DNA of 64,000 bases, from positions 1 to 64,000 of the forward strand of contig JAFZLF010000003.1 of NCBI GenBank assembly GCA_017551625.1. The letters are read 5' to 3'. Below the pieces are notes generated by a model. The model was not told where the DNA came from and did not search any database. It was given only the letters and a program-made list of their open reading frames with translations. Shown here piece by piece: positions 8,879-18,516 of this stretch. This DNA is from Clostridiales bacterium. GTDB lineage: Bacteria > Bacillota > Clostridia > Saccharofermentanales > Saccharofermentanaceae. The first letter of the stretch is position 1; the number at the start of each line of letters is the position of its first letter. The translations under genes and the position numbers were made by a program.

Positions 8879-9703
8879 ATGGCAAAAGCACTGAATGAGT
8901 TCGAACGGTTTCTTCAGGATGAGGTTGCAAAATACAAAGGCGTAATGATGCCGATCAAGGCCGGTTTTCTGGAGCGGATCTTCAAAAAGAAGGAAAAGGG
9001 AGAGAATTTCCATCCGAACCCGGACGACGAGTTCACCTGGTCCGAGATCGGACCGAATTACTCGATCATTAACGATTACCACAGTCTATTCGTAAGAGCC
9101 AGAACCATGACTCCGTATGTCGGCTCCGAGGCGCTAATGGTCGAAAAGATCCATCCGAGCGGATATCTGATTCTAAACGGTCATCACAGATGGGCAGCCG
9201 GTATGCGGGCCGGATTTAAGAAGATGCCGATCTCGATCGTGAATCTCACTCAGGAAACAGACATCAAGAAGATGATTCAGAATTCTAAGCATGACAAGCG
9301 AGTAACGCTGGATCTCGATGAAGTCATATTCTGCAGGAAGGAAAAAGACGTACCCGAGAAAAGACTGTCATTTCCTTTCAACAAGATGTACAAAGAGCGT
9401 ATCCGCCTTGGCATCTCTGCCCTACTTCATCTTTTCGCGAAGGAAGGGTACGACGTATGGATCTATAGCTGGAACTACTATTCGATGGAATACATCAAGG
9501 CCTTCTTTCACAAGTACCACGTCAACGTCGACGGCATCATCACAGGTACGAAGCGTAAGGAAAAAGGGCACTCGGAAGCCATGCGCCGGACCAGAGAACT
9601 GTTCGAGGGCCACTATAAAGAAACGATCCACATCGACAGATACACCGTGACACGTACTTTCACGGGAACGAAGAACTTTGAAGAATATCCAATCGCAAGC
9701 TAG
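8879..9703 (+). CDS. ParB/sulfiredoxin-fold domain fused to a HAD-like domain
   Basis: 274 residues from the ATG at 8879; an earlier in-frame ATG at 8849 is rejected because TCAGGGGGAA sits just before 8879. Residues about 15-130 resemble a ParB N-terminal/sulfiredoxin-like domain with the box NGHHRWAA (N100-H103-R104). Residues about 140-255 resemble a HAD hydrolase core: DLDEV at 145-149 and IYSWNYYS as motif II. The expected acidic motif IV reads HIDRY at 251-255, where the downstream paralogue has HIDDE, and the protein ends 21 residues later. The HAD half may therefore be impaired or altered. Substrate unknown; ParB-fold proteins include kinases as well as DNA-binding proteins. Confidence 0.6.
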   Translation: MAKALNEFERFLQDEVAKYKGVMMPIKAGFLERIFKKKEKGENFHPNPDDEFTWSEIGPNYSIINDYHSLFVRARTMTPYVGSEALMVEKIHPSGYLILNGHHRWAAGMRAGFKKMPISIVNLTQETDIKKMIQNSKHDKRVTLDLDEVIFCRKEKDVPEKRLSFPFNKMYKERIRLGISALLHLFAKEGYDVWIYSWNYYSMEYIKAFFHKYHVNVDGIITGTKRKEKGHSEAMRRTRELFEGHYKETIHIDRYTVTRTFTGTKNFEEYPIAS

Positions 9704-9755
9704 GAAGCTTCCTGGTCTGCTGCGGTTATGGATATCGTGAACGGGTTTACGGAAA

Positions 9756-10265
9756 ATGGACAAAAGAAACGAAAAAAAGATGCGCGTCTCCTTTGATCTG
9801 GACGAAGTGCTTTTCGTACGGCCGGAGACACACAAGACTGAACCACAGCTCCCCTTTCCGTGGCGACTGATCTACAAAGAGCGCCTCCGTCTCGGGACTC
9901 CTGAACTCATTCACAAGTTACAGGAGATGGGCTACGAGGTATGGATCTATACTTCTTCTTTCCGCTCAGAGAATTACATCAGGAACCTCTTCCGTTGTTA
10001 CAAAGTGAAATTCAACGGAATCGTTAACGGACAGCGACACATGAAGGAAGTGCAGCGAGATGCGAAAGAGATGCTTCCTCAGAAACTCCCGAGCCGCTAC
10101 CACATCTCTCTTCATATCGATGATGAAGCAATCGTCTGTAACCTCGGACGGCAGTTCGGATACAATGTCTACCAGCTCGAGGCGCAGGATGACGACTGGA
10201 AGGATAAGATCATCGCACAGGCTGAGAAGATCCGCAACCGCATGGTACTGAATCATGAACTGTAA
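9756..10265 (+). CDS. HAD-like hydrolase, paralogue of the preceding fusion
   Basis: 169 residues forming only the HAD-like part. Motif I is DLDEV (D14, D16), motif II lies in IYTSS, and motif IV is HIDDE (D122, D123), so the acidic set looks complete. The segment PFPWRLIYKERLRLGTPEL closely matches PFNKMYKERIRLGISALL in the upstream fusion, indicating tandem duplication. The ribosome site is weak, so an in-frame ATG at 9780 is possible. It lies 52 bases after the fusion and 14 before the next gene. Confidence 0.65.
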   Translation: MDKRNEKKMRVSFDLDEVLFVRPETHKTEPQLPFPWRLIYKERLRLGTPELIHKLQEMGYEVWIYTSSFRSENYIRNLFRCYKVKFNGIVNGQRHMKEVQRDAKEMLPQKLPSRYHISLHIDDEAIVCNLGRQFGYNVYQLEAQDDDWKDKIIAQAEKIRNRMVLNHEL

Positions 10266-10279
10266 GAAAGGAGATCGTC

Positions 10280-13072
10280 GTGATTACCAGACAGAAGAAT
10301 TCCATTATCAGGCTCCTCTCCCTTATACTTACTTGCGCGCTTATCACCTCTTCCTGTAAAGGCACGGGTGAATCCTCCTCGAAGAAGAAGTCCACGAAAA
10401 AGAATGCAAACGATGTGGAAACTGAGGATACGACGCTGCCGTATGTGGATGAGATGGAAGATTACTGGAATCTGGAGGACTCTTCAGATTCCGAGGCTTT
10501 GGGCAACAGCCCTGCACTCTCTTTTTCACCTTGTGACGGGATACATGTCAATGCGAAAGAGAATCAGCTCTACAGTGATACGGAGATCACCTTTACCCCT
10601 ATGGAAGATGAAAGCGATCCGAAGGTGCAGGATGCGCTTGCCATCCTGGAAGAAAACGAGATCCTTGCCTTTGGCATCTGGGATGTGGATGCAGGACTCG
10701 ATCCGCAGGAAGTTCTCCCCGGTCAGTATAATGTCTCGATCGATCTGGAGTATCTGGAGCTGGATTCGGAACTATACGATTACACACGCATCTATCGCAT
10801 CGACGATGAAGGAAACTTCTTTATTCTCAATTCAGAAGTAGACGGATCGATCATCCATTACAGCACCTGCCAGAACAGCCTCATCATCGTCGGATCAGTC
10901 GGACTGGGTCTGATTGCCGGCTTCTACATAGCGGACCAGCTAAGAAACGGATATTACTACGACTCCAAAAGCGAGCGATATATCGCAGAAAGATCGACGG
11001 ATTACGGATCTTTTCTCGTGAAATGGCTCATGGAGGACGCACTCCCCGAGCTTCACGAGAAAGTCGTAAGCGCTACGAATCTTCAGCAAAAGCACCAGCA
11101 GGAAGCAAAAGAATACACCAAACAGTTCTCCTCCCTTCCGAAGACAAAGCAAAACGCGATCGAAGCCGCCCGGTACAAGGATCTTCTCGAGGAAGATTCG
11201 GAATATCAGACTCTTCGCAAGGAAATTGCCGAGACAAAATGGCCGTTTCCGGAGATCGTCACATTCGCCATCGAAGCCATCACCGATGCCTACAATTATC
11301 TTGGCGGGGCCGGCTACAAGATGCCGAAATACACAGTAGAGTTTCAATTAAAGAAAGGTCTGGATAACGGCGGACTCGGCATGGCTCAGAGTCCCTGGTA
11401 CGCAAGGACCTATCTGGAGCTGGACATCAATGAGCTCCAGACAGGAGAGAAGAAAAAGAAGGACAATTTCCGCATCACCGTCACCCACGAACTGTTTCAT
11501 CTCTGCCAGAACCGTTATCGCACTTATTTCGTCGATTCAGTCCGATTTGACGAGATGGTCGCGATTATCCTGGAAGAAGATGCACTTGCATATTACAAAA
11601 GCAACGGGAAGATCGACACCGATGTTGAACTGACCGACACGTATGCATACGGTATTTTCCGTATTCCGCCTGACGGTGATCCGGATTCCTCGTCCGTGAA
11701 AAAGAAAGCAGAGGATATGATCATCATCCAGCACGGTTACAATTGGGGCGGATTTGTCTCCTATCTCCGAAAGAATGTCAAATCAGATGTTACTGCAAAA
11801 ACGATCATGGATGCGAGAGGCTACTTCACCACTCCGGAAATCGTTTCCACGATCACGAACGTATTCGGCATTTCGAAGAGTGACCTGTGTAAGCATTTCC
11901 ATGATTATATGGTTTCAAGAAAGTCTGATGTCGGTCTTCTCATCTTTGAGATCAACGGAAATTCACCTTACCGGCTCCCCGCGGCAAAATACATAAACGA
12001 GTATATGAGCGAGCATCTGGACCTTATCTGTGACGGCAGTTTAACTATGACGATGCGGCCGATCGTTCAGAACTGGTACGCTTACTATCAGACACCCTAT
12101 CTGATCGTTCCCGACGAAGGAACGACACTCGATCGTGGGAACGTAGATATCGTCCCCTGCTCCGATTATGTGGAAACGCCAAAAGGTCTTTATATTCCGA
12201 TGGTAACTTTCAAGAAAGATACAGATGCCCAAAACGAGAAATACATGTGTATCATGGAGATCTACGGAGATGTATCTGACACCACCAATCTTCAGAAAGG
12301 CTATACAGTACATGCACTTGGAAAGATCGGCGAGCCTTCATTCGAATATGTAAAGGACACGAATCAAGTGAAGGTCATCTTCCCGGAAAAGAGCGAATCC
12401 TGTAAATCCGGTGTAATCGACGGATATGTTCTCACAGTCAAGTCGTCTCTCGGCGAACAGATCGAAGTATACTATCCCGTGGCCAATCTGGATAATGAGC
12501 AGTTTATCGATGTATCGCAACTGCGTCCGAACGAGAAGATCAGTGAGGATGTCACGCTCACGGCAACGCTTTGCGAGTATGTGAAAGGAAGTAAGGATGA
12601 GATCCTTCTTGCCATTCCATCGGATGAATATTCGTATGAGATCAAGGGCGAATTCTATGATTCGGCTATATTCACCTACAATTATGGATCAGAAAGTAGT
12701 ACCTACCATATTTCGGGCGGACGATTTGCAGGTCTGAAATTCACCGGCGATTCTTATGACGGAACGAATGGATATGTCTGGTGCCTGTCTCAGATCAAAC
12801 GGGGCGACACGATCAGCATCACCGCTTCAACGAATTCCACATGCACGTACAATTTATCCGTCTACGGCTATAACCGCGATGTCAGTTCCGGTTCGCAACT
12901 CATCAGCGAAGACGGCATGGCCTCCTTTACCTTGGATTCATTCCCGGACGATGTCTACTTCATCGAAGTGACCTGGTGGAACCGTGATGAGAACCGCGGA
13001 GTGCAGCTCTCTTTCGAAGTAGTAGACGAATACACAATTCCCGGAATACCGGAACTGACGATCACTCACTGA
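10280..13072 (+). CDS. Large lipoprotein with HExxH zinc-protease motif
   Basis: 930 residues. The GTG start is chosen because AAGGAGATCGTC lies right before it. The signal peptide ends in ITSSC, so this is a lipoprotein, followed by a Ser/Lys-rich tether. Mid-protein there is THELFHLCQ with H403-E404-H407, then FDEMVA with E425, the spacing of a gluzincin-type zinc metallopeptidase. A strand-rich C-terminal 330 residues look like fibronectin/bacterial Ig-type modules. Substrate unknown. It is probably cotranscribed with the two HAD genes upstream, but I see no functional link. Confidence 0.7.
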   Translation: MITRQKNSIIRLLSLILTCALITSSCKGTGESSSKKKSTKKNANDVETEDTTLPYVDEMEDYWNLEDSSDSEALGNSPALSFSPCDGIHVNAKENQLYSDTEITFTPMEDESDPKVQDALAILEENEILAFGIWDVDAGLDPQEVLPGQYNVSIDLEYLELDSELYDYTRIYRIDDEGNFFILNSEVDGSIIHYSTCQNSLIIVGSVGLGLIAGFYIADQLRNGYYYDSKSERYIAERSTDYGSFLVKWLMEDALPELHEKVVSATNLQQKHQQEAKEYTKQFSSLPKTKQNAIEAARYKDLLEEDSEYQTLRKEIAETKWPFPEIVTFAIEAITDAYNYLGGAGYKMPKYTVEFQLKKGLDNGGLGMAQSPWYARTYLELDINELQTGEKKKKDNFRITVTHELFHLCQNRYRTYFVDSVRFDEMVAIILEEDALAYYKSNGKIDTDVELTDTYAYGIFRIPPDGDPDSSSVKKKAEDMIIIQHGYNWGGFVSYLRKNVKSDVTAKTIMDARGYFTTPEIVSTITNVFGISKSDLCKHFHDYMVSRKSDVGLLIFEINGNSPYRLPAAKYINEYMSEHLDLICDGSLTMTMRPIVQNWYAYYQTPYLIVPDEGTTLDRGNVDIVPCSDYVETPKGLYIPMVTFKKDTDAQNEKYMCIMEIYGDVSDTTNLQKGYTVHALGKIGEPSFEYVKDTNQVKVIFPEKSESCKSGVIDGYVLTVKSSLGEQIEVYYPVANLDNEQFIDVSQLRPNEKISEDVTLTATLCEYVKGSKDEILLAIPSDEYSYEIKGEFYDSAIFTYNYGSESSTYHISGGRFAGLKFTGDSYDGTNGYVWCLSQIKRGDTISITASTNSTCTYNLSVYGYNRDVSSGSQLISEDGMASFTLDSFPDDVYFIEVTWWNRDENRGVQLSFEVVDEYTIPGIPELTITH

Positions 13073-13215
13073 GGACACAGGCTGATTTCAATCAAAGAAG
13101 TTCGTTTTTTTTACTTATATAGCCTCATCTAATCTGCATTCTTTGCGATATAGTCGTTTCCCGTCTCATGCTAAAATGAATACATACTGTGGGGATGGGA
13201 CAGGAGTGAAATAAT

Positions 13216-13722
13216 ATGACTGATGAAAGTAATCGGTCGAAGTTTCGTATCAAACACGAAAAGTTATCGATCAAGATCGCTATTGCGATCAGTGCGCTGG
13301 TATGTATGGTAACAGTTCCGCTGGGCAACGTCCCGCTCATGATTGTGGCAATAGGGGCGTTCATTCTCTTCACGGTATTGTTCTTCGTAGATAAGATCGC
13401 CGGCGCGACGATCACCGTAGACGATGACACAGTAACGGTCTCGCAGCTTTTTAGTTCGAAAAAGATCGCCATCTCCGATATCGAGCATATGCTTACCGCC
13501 GATTCCTATTCAAGGCAAGTGAATCGCAGGGTCTACCGCATAAAGATGACGATATTCTATCGTCCTGGCAGGAAACTTGTCCTTTCAGATAATGCATCTA
13601 CACTCAACGGAATCTTCGGTTTTGTTACCGGCATCCGTGAACGGCGTCCACTTGTGGAGATCCCGCTTTACCAGGCATATGAACTCATAGAGGAAAAGCG
13701 GAAGCAAAAGAGAGCCGTCTGA
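13216..13722 (+). CDS. Small two-helix membrane protein with PH-like domain
   Basis: 168 residues. Two adjacent hydrophobic segments (about 20-37 and 40-60) are followed by a soluble strand-rich domain (ITVDDDTVTVSQ, then VYRIKMTIFYR), the layout of bacterial PH-domain membrane proteins. CAGGAGTG precedes the ATG. The role is unknown; it is a stand-alone gene. Confidence 0.6.
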   Translation: MTDESNRSKFRIKHEKLSIKIAIAISALVCMVTVPLGNVPLMIVAIGAFILFTVLFFVDKIAGATITVDDDTVTVSQLFSSKKIAISDIEHMLTADSYSRQVNRRVYRIKMTIFYRPGRKLVLSDNASTLNGIFGFVTGIRERRPLVEIPLYQAYELIEEKRKQKRAV

Positions 13723-13765
13723 AGAAGCAGTCCTTTTCCATAAAATGCACTGGAAATAGTCGTTT

Positions 13766-14908
13766 TCAAGCGGTTTCTACGTCGTACTCCCCGTACTCAC
13801 AGCCGATATGCGTAGCTTCGATCTCGTCGATCAGGATGAGCCGGTCTTTCTCTTTCTCAAAGAGCTTGACCGTGCCCCAGCCATTTCCTCCGTTCCACAG
13901 GCGGTTGTGTCGTTTACTTCCATCCGGAGCTTCATAGTTCACCAGGAGCATGTCTCTCTTTCGGCACTGCACCTCTGTCTCCATGACCGCGTGGGTATTC
14001 TCCTGACGGACATGCCAGATGACCAGATCCTCCTGTTCCTCAAAGGAGAATTCCGTCTTCACCTTCAGATGCAGTTTAGAGAAATTGAAGTCATACTCTT
14101 TTCCTTCGTAATAGAAAACACCGAGAAGCCGGCGATCCAGAGGTACGAAGTAGATCTTCGGCCTTCCTCCCCCTATGTCAAAAGCACTGTTATCGAGTTT
14201 CTTCCCGGTTTTCTTACTGACCAGACAATTCGACGAGAGCCATACCCACGGACTGGTAAAGTCCCGTCCCCAGTTCTTGTCCGCATACCCGTAGCACCGC
14301 TTAGGCGCGACTATGTATCTTCTGCCATTACAGATGATCGTGCCTTCATACTCTGACTTCATTCCTTCCGCATGCCAGTACATAGCAAATGCTTCCGCCT
14401 CGCGCAGTGGTTTACTCGCTCCGTACCCGACATTAAAGGCGATCTTCTTATCTATTTTCAGATCCCAGGACATACTTCCGGAATCGCACATCCACTCCGG
14501 ATGCGATGTGGCCTCTTCAGCCGTGATATTCACGCTTCCTTTAAGTATCGTCTCAGAAGCGTAGCAATCCTCCGCTTCCACTTCATATGGGGCCTCGGAG
14601 CGAATACGAGTATTCTTCAAAGAGAAGAAGCGGTGAAGCTGACAGTGATCCTCGCCCCAGAAACCGGCCTTGACCATCAGATAAGACGGGCGTTTCTTGT
14701 CCTTCCTGTTTTCGGGAAGCTGACCGAAGACTGGCACATCCTCGGCCAGTTTCGGATTGCAGATGAAGAACTCGATAAAGAATGGTTTCTCCTCTCCTGT
14801 CTCCTCGTCCTGCGCAGTAAAGGAATGCCACCACCAGTCATAGCCGAGACGGGCCAGTGGACCGTGCAGCATAAACGCATCTCTGTTTATATCGTGCTGA
14901 TTGAACAT
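13766..14908 (-). CDS. Tocopherol cyclase-like (lipocalin-type) protein
   Basis: 380 residues, no signal peptide. The motif YADKNWGRDF followed by W-V-W-L-S-S-N matches the tocopherol cyclase/AttH-like family, whose members form paired lipocalin-like barrels. Clostridia do not make tocopherol, so the enzymatic name should not be taken literally; it may handle a lipid or isoprenoid. AGGGGAAG precedes the ATG. The DUF4261 gene ends 44 bases upstream and is probably cotranscribed. Confidence 0.65.
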   Translation of the reverse strand: MFNQHDINRDAFMLHGPLARLGYDWWWHSFTAQDEETGEEKPFFIEFFICNPKLAEDVPVFGQLPENRKDKKRPSYLMVKAGFWGEDHCQLHRFFSLKNTRIRSEAPYEVEAEDCYASETILKGSVNITAEEATSHPEWMCDSGSMSWDLKIDKKIAFNVGYGASKPLREAEAFAMYWHAEGMKSEYEGTIICNGRRYIVAPKRCYGYADKNWGRDFTSPWVWLSSNCLVSKKTGKKLDNSAFDIGGGRPKIYFVPLDRRLLGVFYYEGKEYDFNFSKLHLKVKTEFSFEEQEDLVIWHVRQENTHAVMETEVQCRKRDMLLVNYEAPDGSKRHNRLWNGGNGWGTVKLFEKEKDRLILIDEIEATHIGCEYGEYDVETA

Positions 14909-14952
14909 ATATCTTCCCCTATCTGTCCAAAGGATCGAACCGGTGCCACCTC

Positions 14953-16026
14953 TCAGTACAGGATCTTCAGGCTGTCGCCCTGCACATTCACGCCTTCACT
15001 TCTCACGATCTTGACGCGCTGTTCGTTCGAGACGCCGATCGTCTCTCCGTCATGAAGGATCACGTCTTCCCCGACCACATAAGCGGCGATATTCATGAGG
15101 AATCCCCGGAGTTCACCGGGATCCTTATCTGAATCGAGGATCTCCAGTTCATCTTTGCCGAACTTGGTCAGGCCGCAGGTATAGGCATTGATGCCGTTTC
15201 CCGAACGCCCCAATCCGAACCATACGAGGCTCAAAAGCGGGAAATGATCCTGCCTGATCAGATCAGATACGGCAACCATGAATCTCGGCTCGGCTACGAC
15301 GTCATTAAAATATACACCGAGGACATTCTCACACTTGCATAGCGTGGACAGCACTCTGGCAAAGAGAGTACCGGAAGCGCGAGGATCTGTCTTTCCCATG
15401 ACCGTAACGATCAAGTGCGCCTGATGCGTCTTCGTCACAGAAACAGCATCTGCCCACATATAGTTAAATTGCGCGTGGAATTCCGCCTCACCGTTCGGCA
15501 CACATCGATCGACAAGGCCCACCGCGAAGAAAACGCCCTCATCACTTCCTTCTGGTGTATAGACTAGTGTCGTGGCATTCTCCCCTTCCTTTGACTCCGG
15601 CGAGGTCAATTTCGTACCCCAGTCCGCCTCAAATGCCTTCTCGAACTTCTCGTGATCCCACTGCGGCTCCTTAAGAAGCACAAATGCGAGAAAAGCACCG
15701 GCCTTTTTAGCACGTTCTTCTCTATCCTCGATCTCCGCAGCCTTATTCTTCCAAAACTGTTTCAGCGCGCCCAGAAGCTCGATCGCATCCCTTTCATCGG
15801 TAGAGGAATCGTACTTTTCCATGTGGCTGAAGATCCCTGATTCACTCGAGATAGCGAGGAACCATGGTGCCATCTGGTCCTTCTTATACTTAAAGATCAT
15901 GCACTCCGCGCCTTCCTCATCCGTCACAGTCTTGACGTACTCGACAGCATACGGTTCTTGACCCAGTTCATGCGGGTGCTCTAGCCACTCGGTCACATTT
16001 CTTGTTTCTTCTTCGACAGACTTCAT
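14953..16026 (-). CDS. DUF4261 domain protein
   Basis: 357 residues from the ATG at 16026, which has GGAAGGAGA upstream; a start 18 bases earlier lies inside that ribosome site. The C-terminal third has the features I associate with DUF4261 (AYTCGLTKFGKDELEI). Cytoplasmic, no membrane segment. Function unknown. It precedes the tocopherol-cyclase-like gene on the same strand. Confidence 0.6.
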   Translation of the reverse strand: MKSVEEETRNVTEWLEHPHELGQEPYAVEYVKTVTDEEGAECMIFKYKKDQMAPWFLAISSESGIFSHMEKYDSSTDERDAIELLGALKQFWKNKAAEIEDREERAKKAGAFLAFVLLKEPQWDHEKFEKAFEADWGTKLTSPESKEGENATTLVYTPEGSDEGVFFAVGLVDRCVPNGEAEFHAQFNYMWADAVSVTKTHQAHLIVTVMGKTDPRASGTLFARVLSTLCKCENVLGVYFNDVVAEPRFMVAVSDLIRQDHFPLLSLVWFGLGRSGNGINAYTCGLTKFGKDELEILDSDKDPGELRGFLMNIAAYVVGEDVILHDGETIGVSNEQRVKIVRSEGVNVQGDSLKILY

Positions 16027-16093
16027 ACACACTTCTCCTTCCACCCGATATTCATTCTACCATTTTCACGCAGAATATAGAAAACAACTGTGA

Positions 16094-16099
16094 TATAAT
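16094..16099 (+). promoter_or_regulatory. Extended -10 promoter
   Basis: TGATATAAT with no clear -35. It lies about 80 bases before the ATG at 16180 and just ahead of the structured leader described next. Confidence 0.45.
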
Positions 16100-16103
16100 T
16101 GTC

Positions 16104-16153
16104 CGTGTCGTAACGGAGTCTCCCCGCAAATAACGGGGAAAACCTGCGGCACG
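16104..16153 (+). other. Two-tier hairpin in the 5' leader
   Basis: CGTGTCG (16104-16110) can pair with CGGCACG (16147-16153) around an inner hairpin CCCCG/CGGGG (16122-16126 with 16134-16138). It would occupy the very 5' end of the transcript of the membrane protein at 16180. There is no U-run, so it is not a terminator. Its role is unknown. Confidence 0.35.
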
Positions 16154-16179
16154 AAGAGTACGAACGAGAGGCAGACACC

Positions 16180-17199
16180 ATGTCAGAGAATAAAGAGACG
16201 AAAGTAAAAAGCAAGAAGAAAAAGACCGCCTACCGCCGGATGATCGAGTATCGCATCAAGATTGGCGCCATCGTCGTCGGCACGATCGCTCTTCTTCTCA
16301 TCCTTTTTTTCACATGTATCGCCGGATACAGTTTCTCGGCGAAAGCCTGGCATGTCAAGTTTGACCCGATCCACGGCTATGCGTACACCTATTACCTTAA
16401 GAAAGACTTCACCCCTGCGCACATCGTGATCGATTCATGTTCGAAGTCCGGCGCCGAGGTAACCATTCCGGATACGATCTGGGGCGCACGCGTCGAGGTC
16501 ATTGGCGACAGTGCTTTTAAATCATCGGTACAGCAGGTAAAGCTCGGAAAATACGTCTACGCAGTGGGAGAAGGAAACGGGCAGCAACAATTCTTCCTCC
16601 CCGACACATATGGCAGCACCATATATTACGTGACATTTAAGGACAAAGAAGCATCGGGATTCTACTACAAGGCCAATCCGGACAGGACGCTCACCGCATA
16701 TGCGTATTTCAAGAGCGCATCCGAGTACACACCACCGGTATCTTATGGCGGACTTACGGTCTCACTGGTGACGGAATACTACGAGAACACCCCGTATCTT
16801 CAGGAATTAGCCGAGACACTGGTATCCTGCCAGAGTATGCTTCCCTATAACATGGTCCGTATCAACGAGGTGATGGCAGACGGCATCAACCCGTACTTCT
16901 TCAGCATCGAAGATGAGGAGACGACCTCTCGTGTCCAAAATGTATTTAATCACCTACCACAGATATATAAGTATGACTCCGCGGGAAATCCTGCTGACGG
17001 CGAGACCGAGATCAAGCTTTCGATCACAAATGGCGGCAGCGCTTCCGGTAAGACAGCCAGAGAAATCATCGAGAGTTATCCCGCGATCACCTTCATCAAT
17101 GCCGAGCAGGATCTCACATTCAATACCGTCGATGCACTTCTGAATGACACGCAGAGCTTCCGTGACTGGCTCTGTAGCGGCTTTGTATCTATGAGCTGA
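16180..17199 (+). CDS. Single-span membrane protein, unknown function
   Basis: 339 residues. A lysine-rich cytoplasmic head (SKKKKTAYRR) precedes one membrane helix (about 30-52), then an extracytoplasmic domain. Residues about 80-125 contain VTIPDTIWGARVEVIGDSAF, a pattern like one BspA-type leucine-rich repeat. GAGAGG lies 9 bases before the ATG. The rest is not recognised. It converges on galactokinase. Confidence 0.6.
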   Translation: MSENKETKVKSKKKKTAYRRMIEYRIKIGAIVVGTIALLLILFFTCIAGYSFSAKAWHVKFDPIHGYAYTYYLKKDFTPAHIVIDSCSKSGAEVTIPDTIWGARVEVIGDSAFKSSVQQVKLGKYVYAVGEGNGQQQFFLPDTYGSTIYYVTFKDKEASGFYYKANPDRTLTAYAYFKSASEYTPPVSYGGLTVSLVTEYYENTPYLQELAETLVSCQSMLPYNMVRINEVMADGINPYFFSIEDEETTSRVQNVFNHLPQIYKYDSAGNPADGETEIKLSITNGGSASGKTAREIIESYPAITFINAEQDLTFNTVDALLNDTQSFRDWLCSGFVSMS

Positions 17200-17217
17200 A
17201 TTCTCGGCGCTCGATAT

Positions 17218-18504
17218 TCACCCCACTGCTTTCGTGCCGCCGGTAAGACGGATCTTGAGGATCTGACAGGCATCGCGCCCGAAGACAGAGTCCATCGTCT
17301 CCTTATACGAAGACACATCCTCATTTTTCAGGAACGCCTGGATCGTCCCGGCAAACCCGCCGCCGTGCACCCGATATGCCGAAGTTTGCGGATCGAGCAC
17401 AGCGCCGCTTACCGCCAGTGCTACGGACACATTCTGATGTATGACATCCGAAGAAACATACACATTCTGAAGCACTTCTGCGGAGGACTTGCCGGATTGC
17501 CGTACTTCTTCTAGAAAAGCACTGACATTTTTGTTATGTAGTGCCTCGACCGCGCGGCCGACCCGTTCATTCTCCATGACGAAATGAATGGCACGAAGAA
17601 AGGCTCGATCACCGTAGCGGCCGCGCAGTTCGGAAGAATGAACGATCAGTTCTTGAACCGTCGTGCCGAGCAGAAACTCCCTGCCGAAGAATCCCGCGAT
17701 TTCTTTCATCTCGCGCGGGATCGCTGCATACTCGGCCGTCAGATCATTATGTGAGCTCTTCGTATCCGTGATACAGAGGCTGTATCCGGCTGTGCAAAGG
17801 TCAAAATCAAGCCTCTCCACAGCAGCCTTCTCCGGGTCTTTGAAATCGATATGGATGAGTCCTCCGACCGAGCAGGCCATCTGATCCATAAGGCCACAGG
17901 GTTTTCCGAAGTATACATTCTCCGCATACTGACCGATCATCGCGATCTCTTCCGCCGGGACAGACTCATCATTAAAGAGGCCCGAGAGGATCGTGCCGAT
18001 CAGTGTCTCAAATGCTGCCGATGAGGATAGGCCTGCCCCGATCAGCACATCACTGGTCACATAAGCACAGAATCCTCCGACTTTATATCCTCTGTCGAGG
18101 CAACCTTTGACGACGCCCTTGATGATGGACTTCGTCCCGTTCTCTTTACCGGGAAAAGGAGAAAGCTCCCGAAGATCCACTTCGACCTGCGGGAAATCGC
18201 CGGACGTGATCCGGATGATTTCATCTCCTGTCGGGTGCGCCACCGCGATCGCGTCACGATTGATGCTCGCGGCGATCACCTCACCATGCTGATGATCCGT
18301 GTGATTCCCCATGACTTCCGTTCTTCCCGGAGCTGAGAAGATCTCGATCTGATCTTCACCATAGATCTCCCTGTATCGTTCGATTGCACGGATATATCTT
18401 TCTCTCTCATAGGAAAGGAGAGCCGGATCCATATATATTTCCAGAAATTTAGTCTCCACCTCGGTGGAAAAGATCATATCTTTACATTCATCAATGCAGA
18501 TCAT
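17218..18504 (-). CDS. galK: Galactokinase (GHMP kinase)
   Basis: 428 residues; phosphorylates galactose to galactose-1-phosphate, the first step of the Leloir pathway. The sugar signature is present as PGRTEVMGNHTDHQHG (59-74, where most galactokinases read IGEHTD), the GHMP phosphate loop as GAGLSSSAA (156-164), and the catalytic Asp region as GKPCGLMDQM. GAGAGG precedes the ATG. It starts only 12 bases after the stop of the hybrid histidine kinase, so they are likely cotranscribed. No galT or galE is in the window. The altered MGNHTD leaves some doubt about the sugar. Confidence 0.85.
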   Translation of the reverse strand: MICIDECKDMIFSTEVETKFLEIYMDPALLSYERERYIRAIERYREIYGEDQIEIFSAPGRTEVMGNHTDHQHGEVIAASINRDAIAVAHPTGDEIIRITSGDFPQVEVDLRELSPFPGKENGTKSIIKGVVKGCLDRGYKVGGFCAYVTSDVLIGAGLSSSAAFETLIGTILSGLFNDESVPAEEIAMIGQYAENVYFGKPCGLMDQMACSVGGLIHIDFKDPEKAAVERLDFDLCTAGYSLCITDTKSSHNDLTAEYAAIPREMKEIAGFFGREFLLGTTVQELIVHSSELRGRYGDRAFLRAIHFVMENERVGRAVEALHNKNVSAFLEEVRQSGKSSAEVLQNVYVSSDVIHQNVSVALAVSGAVLDPQTSAYRVHGGGFAGTIQAFLKNEDVSSYKETMDSVFGRDACQILKIRLTGGTKAVG

Positions 18505-18516
18505 CGGAATCCTCTC

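Noticed and set aside
13766..14908. True tocopherol biosynthesis
   Set aside because: Only the lipocalin-like family signature is seen; no other tocopherol-pathway gene is present.
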